A DNA stretch of 43,267 bases, from assembly GCA_028710485.1 (NCBI GenBank), contig JAQTTZ010000025.1, forward strand, positions 1 to 43,267, written 5' to 3'. Positions 32,854-42,043 of the stretch are shown one piece after another. Below the pieces are notes generated by a model. That model had not been told where the DNA came from. It searched no databases and worked only from the letters and a program-made list of their open reading frames with translations. Position 1 is the first letter of the stretch; each line of letters begins with the position of its first letter. The stretch comes from Bacteriovorax sp. GTDB lineage: Bacteria; Bdellovibrionota; Bacteriovoracia; Bacteriovoracales; Bacteriovoracaceae. The position numbers and the translations under genes were made by a program.

Positions 32854-33195
32854 ATGCTTACAATGCATGCCATTCCCAATTGTGATACTGTGAAAAAAGC
32901 CCGGGCATTTTTAGATAAAAAGAAGCTTGAATATCAATTTGTAGATTTTAAAAAGACTCCACCAACGGCGGAACAAGTCAAAAGATGGGGGGAATTCTTT
33001 GGAGAGTTGCCGGTGAATAAAAAAGGCATCACTTATAAAAAATTTAAAGATGAGTATGAGGCGCTGACAATGGCTCAGAAAATAAAATTTTTGAGTGAAA
33101 ACACTTCGATGATCAAAAGACCAGTGCTAGAAAAAAATAATAAAACTATTGCCATGGGTTTTGATGAAGAGTTTTATAAAGGATTAAAATTTTAA
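32854..33195 (+). CDS. ArsC/Spx-family protein (YffB-like)
   Basis: The 113-residue thioredoxin-like protein has the family's active-site pattern IPNCDTVKKA, with one Cys (residue 10) in the place of the catalytic Cys of YffB/ArsC, and a C-terminal IKRPVLEKNNK region. YffB has weak glutathione-dependent thiol activity; Spx-type relatives regulate RNA polymerase. The single Cys and short length favour the YffB group. A TAGAGG ribosome site stands six bases before the ATG. Confidence 0.85.
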   Translation: MLTMHAIPNCDTVKKARAFLDKKKLEYQFVDFKKTPPTAEQVKRWGEFFGELPVNKKGITYKKFKDEYEALTMAQKIKFLSENTSMIKRPVLEKNNKTIAMGFDEEFYKGLKF

Positions 33196-33198
33196 TTT

Positions 33199-33981
33199 AT
33201 GGATAAAGCGACCTACCTTCAAAAAAAACTTGAACAAAAAGAAAGCATCGTTAGTTTTAAACGAGAAGAGTTTTGCTTTAAGTGTTTTCGTTTACAAAAA
33301 AATTGCCTGTGCCATTTGATAAAACCCTTTGACACCAAAACTCATTTTTTACTTCTTATGCATCCAATGGAGGCTAAAAAAGAAAAGATGGGCACCGGTC
33401 GCATTTCAATAGCTTGTTTGAAAAACTCTAGCATGATAATGGGAATTGACTTTACCGAAGATGAAGCCGTTAACGACATTATCAATGATCCAAAAAACTA
33501 TTGTGTCGTCCTTTATCCTGGAGAAAAATCCTTAAATATATCCAGTGATGATGTGGCTCCACTCCAGAATTTACAAAATAAAAATCTAAGATTAGTTGTT
33601 TTCCTGATTGATGGCACCTGGCCGTGTGCTAAGAAGATGATGAAACTATCTCGTAATATTAATTCGCTTCCTAGAGTTTCTTTTACCGCTAATCACGAAT
33701 CTTTATTTTCAATTAAAGAGCAGCCCGCCGAATTTTGCCTATCCACACTAGAATCAATTCATTTTTTTCTTTCTGAAAGCGAAAGAAGAGGGTTGGAGAC
33801 ATTGGCCGGAAGTCAGGAAAACATGCTCGATGTTTTTAAAGAGATGATTAATTTTCAAATTCAATGTGCTCTTGACCCAAGTCTTTCCTCATATCGTAAG
33901 AACAGTGGTGGTTATTCAAAAAAAGAAGATCGTACAAAGAATAAAAAATGGGGAACACTAAGAATTATTCACAAAGATTGA
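33199..33981 (+). CDS. DTW-domain tRNA-uridine aminocarboxypropyltransferase
   Basis: DTW-domain enzymes (TapT in E. coli) place an acp group on uridine 47 of tRNA, using SAM. The domain is clear: a Cys-rich start (CFKCFRLQKNCLCHL), the segment MHPMEAKKEKMGTGRI, YPGEKS and the eponymous motif as DGTWP, then the LPRVSF and LSTLESIHFFL motifs. The 260 residues are longer than TapT. It starts three bases after the ArsC-like stop, so coupled translation is likely. Confidence 0.85.
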   Translation: MDKATYLQKKLEQKESIVSFKREEFCFKCFRLQKNCLCHLIKPFDTKTHFLLLMHPMEAKKEKMGTGRISIACLKNSSMIMGIDFTEDEAVNDIINDPKNYCVVLYPGEKSLNISSDDVAPLQNLQNKNLRLVVFLIDGTWPCAKKMMKLSRNINSLPRVSFTANHESLFSIKEQPAEFCLSTLESIHFFLSESERRGLETLAGSQENMLDVFKEMINFQIQCALDPSLSSYRKNSGGYSKKEDRTKNKKWGTLRIIHKD

Positions 33982-34205
33982 ATCTTTAAACAACTCAACA
34001 AATACAGAGTTTACGCTGAAGCAGCACCTCATAATAACTTAAAAACTACCTCCTACAACTATTACCCAACTTCAAAATCAGATTATGAAGCTCAAAACAT
34101 ATATTTTAAAATTATCAAATGTATTCCATAATTAAACTTGAATGGACGGCCAGGGGTTCGATTTGATTAAATTGGTGAAGTTCAATTTATCAGAAAGGAA
34201 TTTCG

Positions 34206-35204
34206 ATGAAAAAAATATTCTTAATATTTCTGTTTCTGCTTCTCATTACAGCATCAAATATTGCTTCCGCTCGCGATTGGAAACGCCTGCAAATTCCTGG
34301 AGCAAAATGTGGAAATGGATCTGAATATTCTATTTTTATAGATTTGAAATCACCGACCGCTTTAGTGATTGAGCTTATGGGAGGAGGAGCTTGTTGGAGT
34401 GCCTCAACTTGTTATGGCCCTAACTTAAGAACATGGATGTATCCAATACCGGAGGTGCCAGCATTCAGTGTACTTTCCTCAGAAAGTCCTCTTGCTAATA
34501 AATGGAAGAATTATTCATATATTTATTTTCCTTACTGTACGGGGGATGTGTATACCGGAAATCATGAAGCAAGTTATTTTCCTCTCAATAGAACCTATCA
34601 CTATGGTGCAAGAAATATTAAACTGGCACTTGAATTCTTAACAAAAAATAAAATAATTGATTTTAAAAATTTAAACGAAGTCCTTTTCTGGGGAGCTTCA
34701 GCTGGAGCCATCGGATCCTTAGTGCACACAAAAATATTAGACCAATATATAAAACCGACAGGGGTTCACAAAGTTGTTATTGCAGATTCGGCGGGATTGC
34801 ATTTTGGACAAAAGTTTTGGAATAAATTTACGCCCGAAACTTATAAAGATTTCGAAATATCTTTTGCAAATATTGGATTAAAAATTCAGAAGAATGACGG
34901 TCTTATTTCAAAAGGCTTACCGAAGGTATTCGAGACATTATCGGACTGGCAAATTGGTATACTACAAGGAACCAGAGATATTGTGATGAGCGCAGTCTTT
35001 GGTGATATTTCACCGGAAGAGCAGGAAAAAAATATCTTAGGTCCCTGCGGAGTGGAAAAAATTGCCGAAAATTATTCCAATGTTGAGACCTGGATCAAAA
35101 AAACTTATATGCATACCTTTTTGATTATTCCTGAAAGTGCGACTCTGAAAAGCGAAAAGAATGAGAGTGCAATTGATTTTATTTTTAGAGTCTCTGGGAA
35201 ATAG
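34206..35204 (+). CDS. Secreted pectinacetylesterase/Notum-like hydrolase
   Basis: A signal peptide (FLIFLFLLLITASNIASA) exports the protein. The family signatures are present: LVIELMGGGACWS (oxyanion region), a YIYFPYCTGDVYTGNH motif, and the nucleophile Ser166 in GASAGAIGS. These belong to the PAE/Notum family of carboxylesterases, which act on acetylated polysaccharides in plants and lipid-modified Wnt in animals. Bacterial members are uncharacterised, so the substrate is open. AAGGA precedes the ATG by seven bases. The protein is a normal 332 residues. Confidence 0.88.
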   Translation: MKKIFLIFLFLLLITASNIASARDWKRLQIPGAKCGNGSEYSIFIDLKSPTALVIELMGGGACWSASTCYGPNLRTWMYPIPEVPAFSVLSSESPLANKWKNYSYIYFPYCTGDVYTGNHEASYFPLNRTYHYGARNIKLALEFLTKNKIIDFKNLNEVLFWGASAGAIGSLVHTKILDQYIKPTGVHKVVIADSAGLHFGQKFWNKFTPETYKDFEISFANIGLKIQKNDGLISKGLPKVFETLSDWQIGILQGTRDIVMSAVFGDISPEEQEKNILGPCGVEKIAENYSNVETWIKKTYMHTFLIIPESATLKSEKNESAIDFIFRVSGK

Positions 35205-35345
35205 CCTGGGGCCCAAACCTCCATTATAGACCTTGGAAATGACTCCATTTCTTGGCAGTCAATGTAGACAGATAAAATACCTTATCCGAGTGAAATCCTT
35301 CAAAATGGCGTTTCTTTCCTTCCATCTTTTAAGACGTTAAACACT

Positions 35346-35351
35346 TATAAT
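35346..35351 (+). promoter_or_regulatory. -10 box upstream of the tandem membrane paralogues
   Basis: A perfect TATAAT lies 36 bp before the ATG at 35388. No good -35 box is seen, so an activator may be needed, or another sigma factor. Confidence 0.35.
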
Positions 35352-35387
35352 GTAAAATAGATTTATAACTATATAGTGGGTGAGCCT

Positions 35388-37505
35388 ATGCTAAAACTTT
35401 TATATAAAACTCTTCTGATTTCTGTGATGTCGAGTTCCTTGATGACCATGAACATGGCAGCTTTTGCACAAACAGCACCGACTGCTCAGATGAGTCAGTC
35501 GGAAGACTCTGGGCTTACTCGTGACTCGAATGGTGTTTTGAAAAAAACAGAATCACATAAATTTGATGGTGTAAAAAGTGCTGATATGCTCGCTTCGATC
35601 ACGATGCTTGCCACAGGGACTATTGCTGGAAGAATGGCCGCGAAGTATCGCCCCATGACCACAGACGTAATGATTGCAGCAGTTGGTGGTCTAGCCTTTA
35701 TAGCTGGAGAAGTACTCTCTAATATTAAATTTAAAAAAACTATAGACGATATGAGCGTAGAGATTACAAAAACTAACGATGGAAAAATGGATCAGGCCCA
35801 AATTGATCGTCTCCAGGATTTAAAAAAATCTTACGTTGAAGCTAAGAAAACAACAGGTACAAAAAAGATGCTTCAATTAGCAGCAGCTACCGCTTTTGCA
35901 GGTGCGGGGGCGCTCGCAGCTTACATGGCCTATCAAGAATATTCACTTTTTGCTACTTGTATGGGCGATATTAAGACTAACTCTGCAGCTGTAAAATTAT
36001 GTCCTGAAGCTGTAGCAACACCAGCTCTTAGTGCAGTATGTGAGAAGTGTGGTGTGAGTCTCGATGCTTTTGGGGAGCAAATGGACGCAATTAATAGTGC
36101 AAGGAAATTCCCCGGTCCTTCTTTAATTGAGAATGGGCAAGTAACTCCCATGCAAGCTGCAGCTAAAACTACTCTCGCAGCAATATGCAAAGAACCATCA
36201 GCATCTTCAGCGGCGGCAATAGGAATAGTGACACCTGCATGTACTGCAGCGTTGACGATACAATCATTGGATCAAATTTTTACATATAAACCCAGCGCTC
36301 TTGGGGCAGATAACGGTAACTCTCTTCTTAATAAAATATTATTCGGTTCTCAAGTTCCAAAAATTTCCTATGAATTTAGACAATCAAGAGAACTTTCAGG
36401 CTTTGAAAAAATATCTGATCAAGTTCTAAATTTATTTCTGCCTAAAGCTGACGCAAGCTGGATTCCATTGTTAGGTCTAGGAGCAAGTGCCGCAGTTTCT
36501 TATTTTTTGATCTCTGGGGTACTTGCAACTGCTGTTGATATGCAAATGTTTGTTCCATTTAATAGAGCAATTGCTTTTGCCGCCCTAGGAGGTTTGTCAT
36601 TATTAGCTTCCCAAGCTTCTCAAAGACAAATGGATAAACTAGATGCAAATATCGCGAAGATAGATCAAATTTTAAAAGATTTAGATGCTCTTCAAAATGG
36701 TATTAAAGCTAATAATGTGAACGAACAACAAATTAAACTTGCCACTTTGCAAGCTAATCAAACAGCTGATTTAGAGATGACTCCAAATCCCGCTACGAAA
36801 ACTGATTGCGCTACCAGTATGGGAAGTAGTAACTGTACACCGTTGGCAAATCAACTTGCCTCAATGCCAGGGTTTGCGGATTTACCTGATTCTTTTAAAT
36901 CAATTGCATCTCAAAGTGCGAAGGTTGGAGATGGATTAAGTGGAACAAATTCGATTTCAGGCTCAACTCTTACTGCCGCAAGCTCGCTTGCCGGTAAACA
37001 AAATGCCGTTGGAAAATTATTAGCGAATACACAAAAGAAATTAAATGATCAATTGGCGAGCATGGGGAAACCCAAAATTGATTTTGCGAAAGAACAAAAT
37101 AATTTCTTAAAAAGGCTGAATGCTCAAACAGCAAAAGGTCTTAATTCCGGCGGAATGTCGGCCGGTGGTTTTCTTTCAAGTATCGGTGGATCTCCATTGA
37201 GTGGTTCACAGGAAGCTTCAAAGGTTGCAGATAAAGGATCGTCACAAAAATCTCCTGCATCTGGTGGTTTAACTGGTGGTGCTTCTGCCGTTAAAGATAA
37301 GGGATTCGATCTTGATTTCAAGGAAGCCGGAGCCGGAGAGGGAACACTCGCTGCAGGTGGAGCTCCTCAACAAGAAGGAAAATTTGATATTGGTTCAAAC
37401 GATATTAATACCAATAGTGGTGAATCAATATTTCAGCTTATCTCAAATCGTTATATTAAATCGGGCTATCCAAAATTATTGGATGAGATACCGGTTAAAA
37501 AATAA
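35388..37505 (+). CDS. Large exported membrane protein of unknown family, paralogue A
   Basis: The 705 residues begin MLKLLYKTLLISV like paralogue B, so the ATG at 35388 is preferred to the GTG at 35376. Parts in order: signal peptide (to about 27, AFA); helix hairpin (about 66-84, 93-111); charged coiled coil (112-160); helix (162-182); a segment with six cysteines (191, 205, 218, 221, 267, 285); a second hairpin (358-381, 393-411) with coil (411-438); a long Ser/Gly/Ala-rich region; and the C-terminal SIFQLISNRYIKS. Two hairpin-plus-coil modules suggest internal duplication. I recognise no family. Position between secreted hydrolases suggests a surface or envelope machine. Confidence 0.75.
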   Translation: MLKLLYKTLLISVMSSSLMTMNMAAFAQTAPTAQMSQSEDSGLTRDSNGVLKKTESHKFDGVKSADMLASITMLATGTIAGRMAAKYRPMTTDVMIAAVGGLAFIAGEVLSNIKFKKTIDDMSVEITKTNDGKMDQAQIDRLQDLKKSYVEAKKTTGTKKMLQLAAATAFAGAGALAAYMAYQEYSLFATCMGDIKTNSAAVKLCPEAVATPALSAVCEKCGVSLDAFGEQMDAINSARKFPGPSLIENGQVTPMQAAAKTTLAAICKEPSASSAAAIGIVTPACTAALTIQSLDQIFTYKPSALGADNGNSLLNKILFGSQVPKISYEFRQSRELSGFEKISDQVLNLFLPKADASWIPLLGLGASAAVSYFLISGVLATAVDMQMFVPFNRAIAFAALGGLSLLASQASQRQMDKLDANIAKIDQILKDLDALQNGIKANNVNEQQIKLATLQANQTADLEMTPNPATKTDCATSMGSSNCTPLANQLASMPGFADLPDSFKSIASQSAKVGDGLSGTNSISGSTLTAASSLAGKQNAVGKLLANTQKKLNDQLASMGKPKIDFAKEQNNFLKRLNAQTAKGLNSGGMSAGGFLSSIGGSPLSGSQEASKVADKGSSQKSPASGGLTGGASAVKDKGFDLDFKEAGAGEGTLAAGGAPQQEGKFDIGSNDINTNSGESIFQLISNRYIKSGYPKLLDEIPVKK

Positions 37506-37538
37506 TTTTTAGTTTTTTTTCTGAACAATGAGGCACGT

Positions 37539-39809
37539 ATGTTGAAATTATTTTATAAAACACTTTTAGTTTCAATTCTATCAGTATCCTTATTACTGCT
37601 AGATTTTAGCTATCAAGGATCAGTCATCAATATTAATTCACTTCAAGCAGAAACCCTAAAAACGGGTGCGGTGAAAGATGATAATCTGATGGCCACACTC
37701 ACGATGGTGGTTGTTGGTTTACTTGCTTCAAAGCTTTGGAGTGCGAAGATGACTCCCGATATAATGCTTGCAGCGGCCGGCGGTGGTATATTCATTGCTG
37801 GTGACATAATCGCGGTATTTAAGAACCAGAAAGCGATAAAAGAATTAGAAACTGAGATTACTCGAAATGAAGAAGGAAAAATTGATCAGAAACAAATTGA
37901 GGCCATCGAAAAATTAAAGAAATCATATATGGTCGCTAAGGATACAGCGACCACAAAAAAGAATCTTCAGATGGCGGCAGCGGCAGCCTTTGCAGCTGCT
38001 GGAATTACGGCTTTTATGATGGCGGCAGATGAGACGGCTTTGGCCGCCTCGTGTCTGCTTGGTATCAATGGTGCCGTGGCAGCTGCATCCACGGTGTTGG
38101 CCGTTTGCCAGGGATTCACAACGGCGGCCACTACTGCCTTTACTTCCGCATCTACGCTTTCTCCTACTTGTGCAGGATTAGTATTTCCTGGGCTGGTCGC
38201 AAGCTGTCAAGCAGAGGTAAGCACCTTCTTAGCCACGGGGGCAAAACAAGATGCCTTGGCACTAGATTGTAATACAGAAGCAGCAGCTTGTTCGGCTAAA
38301 ATGGGTGTTGATCTGGGTCTCGTAAAGGCCTATCTAACTCAGCGGGAAATTCCTTCTGTTTCGCTGCCGGCATGTGCTGCCGATACAGCAAAAGGAACGA
38401 TCATTATAGCTACTCAAGCCTCTATCGCTGCCACTTGTAAGAATTATAGTAAACCGATGGGCGCTTTGGAATTAGCGGGGCAATGTGCACCGATGGCGAT
38501 ACTGGGAAATGGTGAAAACTCATGCATCGCTACTGCAGCTTTAGCTCCTGGTGCTAGTAATGATATACAAAAGATTCTTTATCCAAATCAAAAACTTCAG
38601 TTAGAAAATAACAAAACATATATCGCATCTGGTTTTTTTGAGCGTGCCTTAAGTATGATTCTTCCATCAGCTCGTGCTGGCTTTTTAGATCCATTGGGAA
38701 TTATTTCTAGCATCGCCATTAGTGTTGTACTTATGGTGTTTCCTACTTTAGCGACCATGCTAGATCTAAGTTTACTTATTCCGAAACGCCGTGCTATCGC
38801 GTGGGGAGTTTTAGCAACTCTCTCGCTTGCCGCTTCAATGGCGACTGGGTCAGAGATTAAAAAGATTGAAGGCAATATTAAAAAAATAGACGATATTTTA
38901 AATTCAATGTACGCGCTTAAGAACGGTGTAACTCTTGCCAATAATACCAGTGTCACTAACCCTAAAATTGGTCAGGCCATTATTGATAATAAAATTCTTG
39001 CTCTGAACGCTGCTAAGAATCAAGAAATAGATCTTAAGGCCAATGGCGGACCAGGAATTCTTCCGTGTATTACTGGTGATAATTCAGATAATTGCCCAAG
39101 TTTTAGTGAGAAATTAAATGCTGCTCAGATAAATCAAAAATCTATGCCTGATTTTGTTCAAGCTCAAATTGGTAGTATTGCCAAGCTTACTGATGGAATC
39201 AATGGCAAAGGTAGAATTTCAGCTTCCACTCTAGACCGTGCAGAGGCCATAGCTAGTCAGCAAAATGCATTAAGAAGTGAATTATTGAAACAACAAAAAG
39301 CTTTGCAGACAAAATTAAAAGATAGTGGCAGTAAAATGGACCTGGCCCGTGAAGGCGATAAGCTGGAAGCGAGTATGAAAGCTGCAATTCAAAAAGAACT
39401 TGATAGTAGAAAAACTACTGCGGGTGACATTCTTGCCAGTTTTGGTAGATCTTCAGGACTATCGGGATCAGGTTCTTCTGCAAATGATATCGCAACAGAT
39501 GCATCTAAAGATAGTAAGGCCCAGGTTAGTAATAAAGGTCTAGGGGCGGGAGGCGTAGTTGTCATTCCAGCAGCGACTGCGTCCAATTCAAAGTTAGGTT
39601 TAGATAAAGATGCGGAGCTAGAAGCTAAACTTGCAGCAGATAAAAAAGCTGCAGATGAAGCAGCGGCTGCTAAGGAGACTGCAACCGCATCAATGGATGA
39701 TTATGTTTTGAAAAATGATATTACCCAAGACAAAGATTCATCGATTTTTGACTTGATTTCCAATCGCTATCAAAAGTCTTACGATAGATTATTTAAACGA
39801 ATAAAATAG
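37539..39809 (+). CDS. Large exported membrane protein of unknown family, paralogue B
   Basis: The 756 residues repeat the layout of paralogue A: N-terminal hydrophobic segment (MLKLFYKTLLVSILSVSLLLLD), hairpin (about 49-66, 75-93, TPDIMLAAAGGGIFIAGD), coil 94-141 (EITRNEEGKIDQKQIEAIEK versus A's EITKTNDGKMDQAQI), helix near 143-163, a longer cysteine-containing Ala-rich region, a second hairpin and coil (SEIKKIEGNIKKIDDILN), and a disordered Ser/Gly/Ala region with a KAADEAAAAKE stretch. The end SIFDLISNRYQKSYDRLFKR matches A. It follows A by 33 bp. A signal peptidase site is less clear than in A. Confidence 0.75.
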   Translation: MLKLFYKTLLVSILSVSLLLLDFSYQGSVININSLQAETLKTGAVKDDNLMATLTMVVVGLLASKLWSAKMTPDIMLAAAGGGIFIAGDIIAVFKNQKAIKELETEITRNEEGKIDQKQIEAIEKLKKSYMVAKDTATTKKNLQMAAAAAFAAAGITAFMMAADETALAASCLLGINGAVAAASTVLAVCQGFTTAATTAFTSASTLSPTCAGLVFPGLVASCQAEVSTFLATGAKQDALALDCNTEAAACSAKMGVDLGLVKAYLTQREIPSVSLPACAADTAKGTIIIATQASIAATCKNYSKPMGALELAGQCAPMAILGNGENSCIATAALAPGASNDIQKILYPNQKLQLENNKTYIASGFFERALSMILPSARAGFLDPLGIISSIAISVVLMVFPTLATMLDLSLLIPKRRAIAWGVLATLSLAASMATGSEIKKIEGNIKKIDDILNSMYALKNGVTLANNTSVTNPKIGQAIIDNKILALNAAKNQEIDLKANGGPGILPCITGDNSDNCPSFSEKLNAAQINQKSMPDFVQAQIGSIAKLTDGINGKGRISASTLDRAEAIASQQNALRSELLKQQKALQTKLKDSGSKMDLAREGDKLEASMKAAIQKELDSRKTTAGDILASFGRSSGLSGSGSSANDIATDASKDSKAQVSNKGLGAGGVVVIPAATASNSKLGLDKDAELEAKLAADKKAADEAAAAKETATASMDDYVLKNDITQDKDSSIFDLISNRYQKSYDRLFKRIK

Positions 39810-39818
39810 AATCAGGTC

Positions 39819-39852
39819 ATGACGTTTGGAAATTATTTATTCCAAACGTCAT
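39819..39852. terminator. Hairpin between convergent genes
   Basis: ATGACGTTTGGAA (39819-39831) pairs perfectly with TTCCAAACGTCAT (39840-39852). The 3' arm encodes the last residues (DDVWNK) of the phosphoesterase gene. No T-run follows on the plus strand, so it may act with Rho or stabilise RNA ends. Confidence 0.5.
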
Positions 39853-40651
39853 CGATTATTTGCGAGTTCACATCATTCTTATTCAAAGAACCAAGTCTTA
39901 GACCATCTTCGTAAGTTCTAAGTAAAGTGTAAAAATTATTAGCTCGTGCACTTTTACTTCCTGGTGCTATATTTGCGCCAAAAAGAAGAGTATAGATTTG
40001 GTTATTAAGCGTTGTTCCTTCATCAAATGTTACAACGACTAAAAGATCTTTGGGGAAATTTGGTGAGTGCAGTATTGAATTAAATGATTGTTTAAACCAT
40101 TTGTCACCGATTGCTACACCAGTGTCATGTCCATCATTTTTTAAATTAGGGATGTACATTGAAAAATCTTTAAGCTTTCCAGCATTAAAATCTGTGAAAA
40201 ATTCTTTTCCTTCTACTATTTTTGCACAACGAGCTGGATCTTTTTGAACGTTTACAAAGCTCATGAATGGAACGTGTTTTCTCGCATAATCACCAGAAGT
40301 TTTTCCGGTGAAGCAATTTCCTGGATAATCTTCAGCGTAAACTTTCCAATCTTTTTTTGCTTCTTCTAATAAATCTCCGAGATGTCTATCATTAAGATCG
40401 ATTGGTTTATCATTAATAATATTAAAAGTTGAACCAGCAATCATGGCAATATAATTACCTTGAGAGGGATGTGTCGCGGCCTTAAAGTTTGTAAGAAGAG
40501 CGCCTTCTTTTGTCAGGCTAAAGAAAAATGGCTGTTTTAGAGCGTTTGCGTATTCAGTATTTTCAAAAACAATAACTAAAACTTTATTAAAGTTCTGAGC
40601 GTGAACTGAAAAGGACAAAGTTATAAATAAAAGTAAAAGAATCTTTTTCAT
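39833..40651 (-). CDS. Secreted phosphoesterase (acid phosphatase/phospholipase C superfamily)
   Basis: A signal peptide (MKKILLLLFITLSFSVHA) is followed by the phosphoesterase motifs: VLVIVFENTEYAN (metal Glu-Asn), THPSQGNYIAMIAGS (nucleophile region), YIPNLKNDGHDTG (His and Asp), and VVTFDEG near the end. These are the motifs of the AcpA/PLC family (PF04185). At 272 residues it is short for a phospholipase C, nearer the acid phosphatases. Periplasmic or extracellular. Substrate, phospholipid or phosphomonoester, is open. Confidence 0.85.
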   Translation of the reverse strand: MKKILLLLFITLSFSVHAQNFNKVLVIVFENTEYANALKQPFFFSLTKEGALLTNFKAATHPSQGNYIAMIAGSTFNIINDKPIDLNDRHLGDLLEEAKKDWKVYAEDYPGNCFTGKTSGDYARKHVPFMSFVNVQKDPARCAKIVEGKEFFTDFNAGKLKDFSMYIPNLKNDGHDTGVAIGDKWFKQSFNSILHSPNFPKDLLVVVTFDEGTTLNNQIYTLLFGANIAPGSKSARANNFYTLLRTYEDGLRLGSLNKNDVNSQIIDDVWNK

Positions 40652-40804
40652 CTAAGGCGTCCAATGTTAAAGTCTAGTTGAGACAGTAATAGACTCCTGA
40701 TTTTTGAAAACTATGACAAGCTTGAAATGTTAAGCATTTATTACAAACAGCTTATAAAAAAAGTGGCCCTATCTAAGTTCCTTTAATTATTACTGAGGGC
40801 TAAA

Positions 40805-40834
40805 ATGACTAACTTCTATATAATGATTAAATGA
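40805..40834 (+). CDS. 9-codon upstream ORF
   Basis: ATG at 40805 has a well-placed Shine-Dalgarno (GAGGG, five bases before) and encodes MTNFYIMIK. Its TGA at 40832-40834 overlaps the ATG of the LCAT-like gene (ATGA). The larger gene has no ribosome site of its own. Confidence 0.45.
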   Translation: MTNFYIMIK

Positions 40835-41994
40835 GTAATATTACCCCTCCTAAAACCCAGAAACGCAGAATTATACTTTTTGTTCCCGGATATTACGGTT
40901 CGAGATTGGTAGATCAAAAATCTTCCAAAATCCGTTGGGTGCGCCTTTTGGATTTTTTCTTTAGCCAAAAAGGCATACCAACGACTGTTCCAGGTACAAA
41001 TATTATTGCCTCTGAAGAACTTGTTCCATCTGAAGTTTTAAAACAAGTTACTCTCGTTCCTTATCTTGTGAAAATCGATTCGTACGGAAAGACACTCTCT
41101 ATACTTGAAGCTTTCGCTAGTCAGCATCAGATGGTGGTTGAAACCGCACCGTATGACTGGCGTGATGATTTTGTCAGCAGCCTGAAACTGATAGACAACA
41201 AAATTAAAAGTCTGGACCTTCAGTCTACAGATGAGCTTTATGTCGTCTCACATAGCACTGGCTCCCTCCTAATGGCCTATTACCTACGATATGGGGCCCA
41301 AGATGTGGATGGGGCAGTAGAAGAAAACTGGGAAGGATTAAAATATATTAAGAAAGCGGTTTTAGCGGCAGCACCTTTTCATGGATTGATGGTTTTATTA
41401 AGAGATACGGAACACGGAACGACCAAAGGATTTAATCGCAATCTAATGTCAGCTAGAGATTATTCAAGCTTCAAGTCGTCTTATATGTTTCTTCCACCCA
41501 AGGGAGAAGATATGGGATACAATTCTGACGATCAAAAAGAAGTACTACTCAATTTGCATGATCCAAAGACATGGGAAAATAATAATTGGGGTATCTTTAA
41601 ATTTATCAAAGTCTCAGAAAAGGAAGCTGCTAAAAAATTTATCGATACTTATATGTCTCGTTCTCAAAAATTTCATGATCTTCTTCGAGCACCGATAAAA
41701 AATAATCCATATAAAAAAATTCCTATTCTTTATACTTGGGGAGCGGGACACAAAACTGTCCAGAAAGGATTTGTGGCCAAAGATGAAAATGGGAAACTTA
41801 GCAGAGAAATTAATTTTGCTTTAAAGGATTGCCTGGTCGAAGGCGATGGGACTGTGACTTGCGAGTCTGGCAAACCATTAAATTATTTTAAAAGTTTAGA
41901 TCTTATATTGCAGCCGACTAATTTATCTCATCTGAAAGTTATTGCCTCTAAAAAGAATCAAAAAGTCATTCAAGAATTTATTTTAAAAAAATAA
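40831..41994 (+). CDS. LCAT-like acyltransferase/lipase
   Basis: The 387 residues match the lecithin:cholesterol acyltransferase-like alpha/beta hydrolases: IILFVPGYYGSRL near the start (oxyanion region), APYDWRDD at 106-113, the nucleophile Ser142 in SHSTGS, the acid in GDGTVTCESG and His in NLSHLKV. These enzymes move or release acyl chains on phospholipids. No clear signal peptide is present, so a cytoplasmic place or non-classical export. SHSTGS is a variant of GHSMGG. Translation probably depends on the upstream ORF. Confidence 0.82.
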   Translation: MSNITPPKTQKRRIILFVPGYYGSRLVDQKSSKIRWVRLLDFFFSQKGIPTTVPGTNIIASEELVPSEVLKQVTLVPYLVKIDSYGKTLSILEAFASQHQMVVETAPYDWRDDFVSSLKLIDNKIKSLDLQSTDELYVVSHSTGSLLMAYYLRYGAQDVDGAVEENWEGLKYIKKAVLAAAPFHGLMVLLRDTEHGTTKGFNRNLMSARDYSSFKSSYMFLPPKGEDMGYNSDDQKEVLLNLHDPKTWENNNWGIFKFIKVSEKEAAKKFIDTYMSRSQKFHDLLRAPIKNNPYKKIPILYTWGAGHKTVQKGFVAKDENGKLSREINFALKDCLVEGDGTVTCESGKPLNYFKSLDLILQPTNLSHLKVIASKKNQKVIQEFILKK

Positions 41995-42043
41995 GTCTAA
42001 TTACCTTTTAGAGTTTTGCAAAACGAGTTATTATTCAAACACT

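Noticed and set aside
34142-34324. Plus-strand frame preceding the Notum-like gene
   Set aside because: Overlaps the signal peptide codons of the real gene in another frame and has no ribosome site.
37276-37512. Overlapping plus-strand frame at the end of paralogue A
   Set aside because: It is an alternative frame inside the Ser/Gly-rich tail, with no ribosome site or plausible domain.
41994-42043. GTTTTGCAAAAC palindrome after the LCAT-like gene
   Set aside because: Twelve AT-rich bases without a T-run or GC stem; too weak for a terminator and likely by chance.
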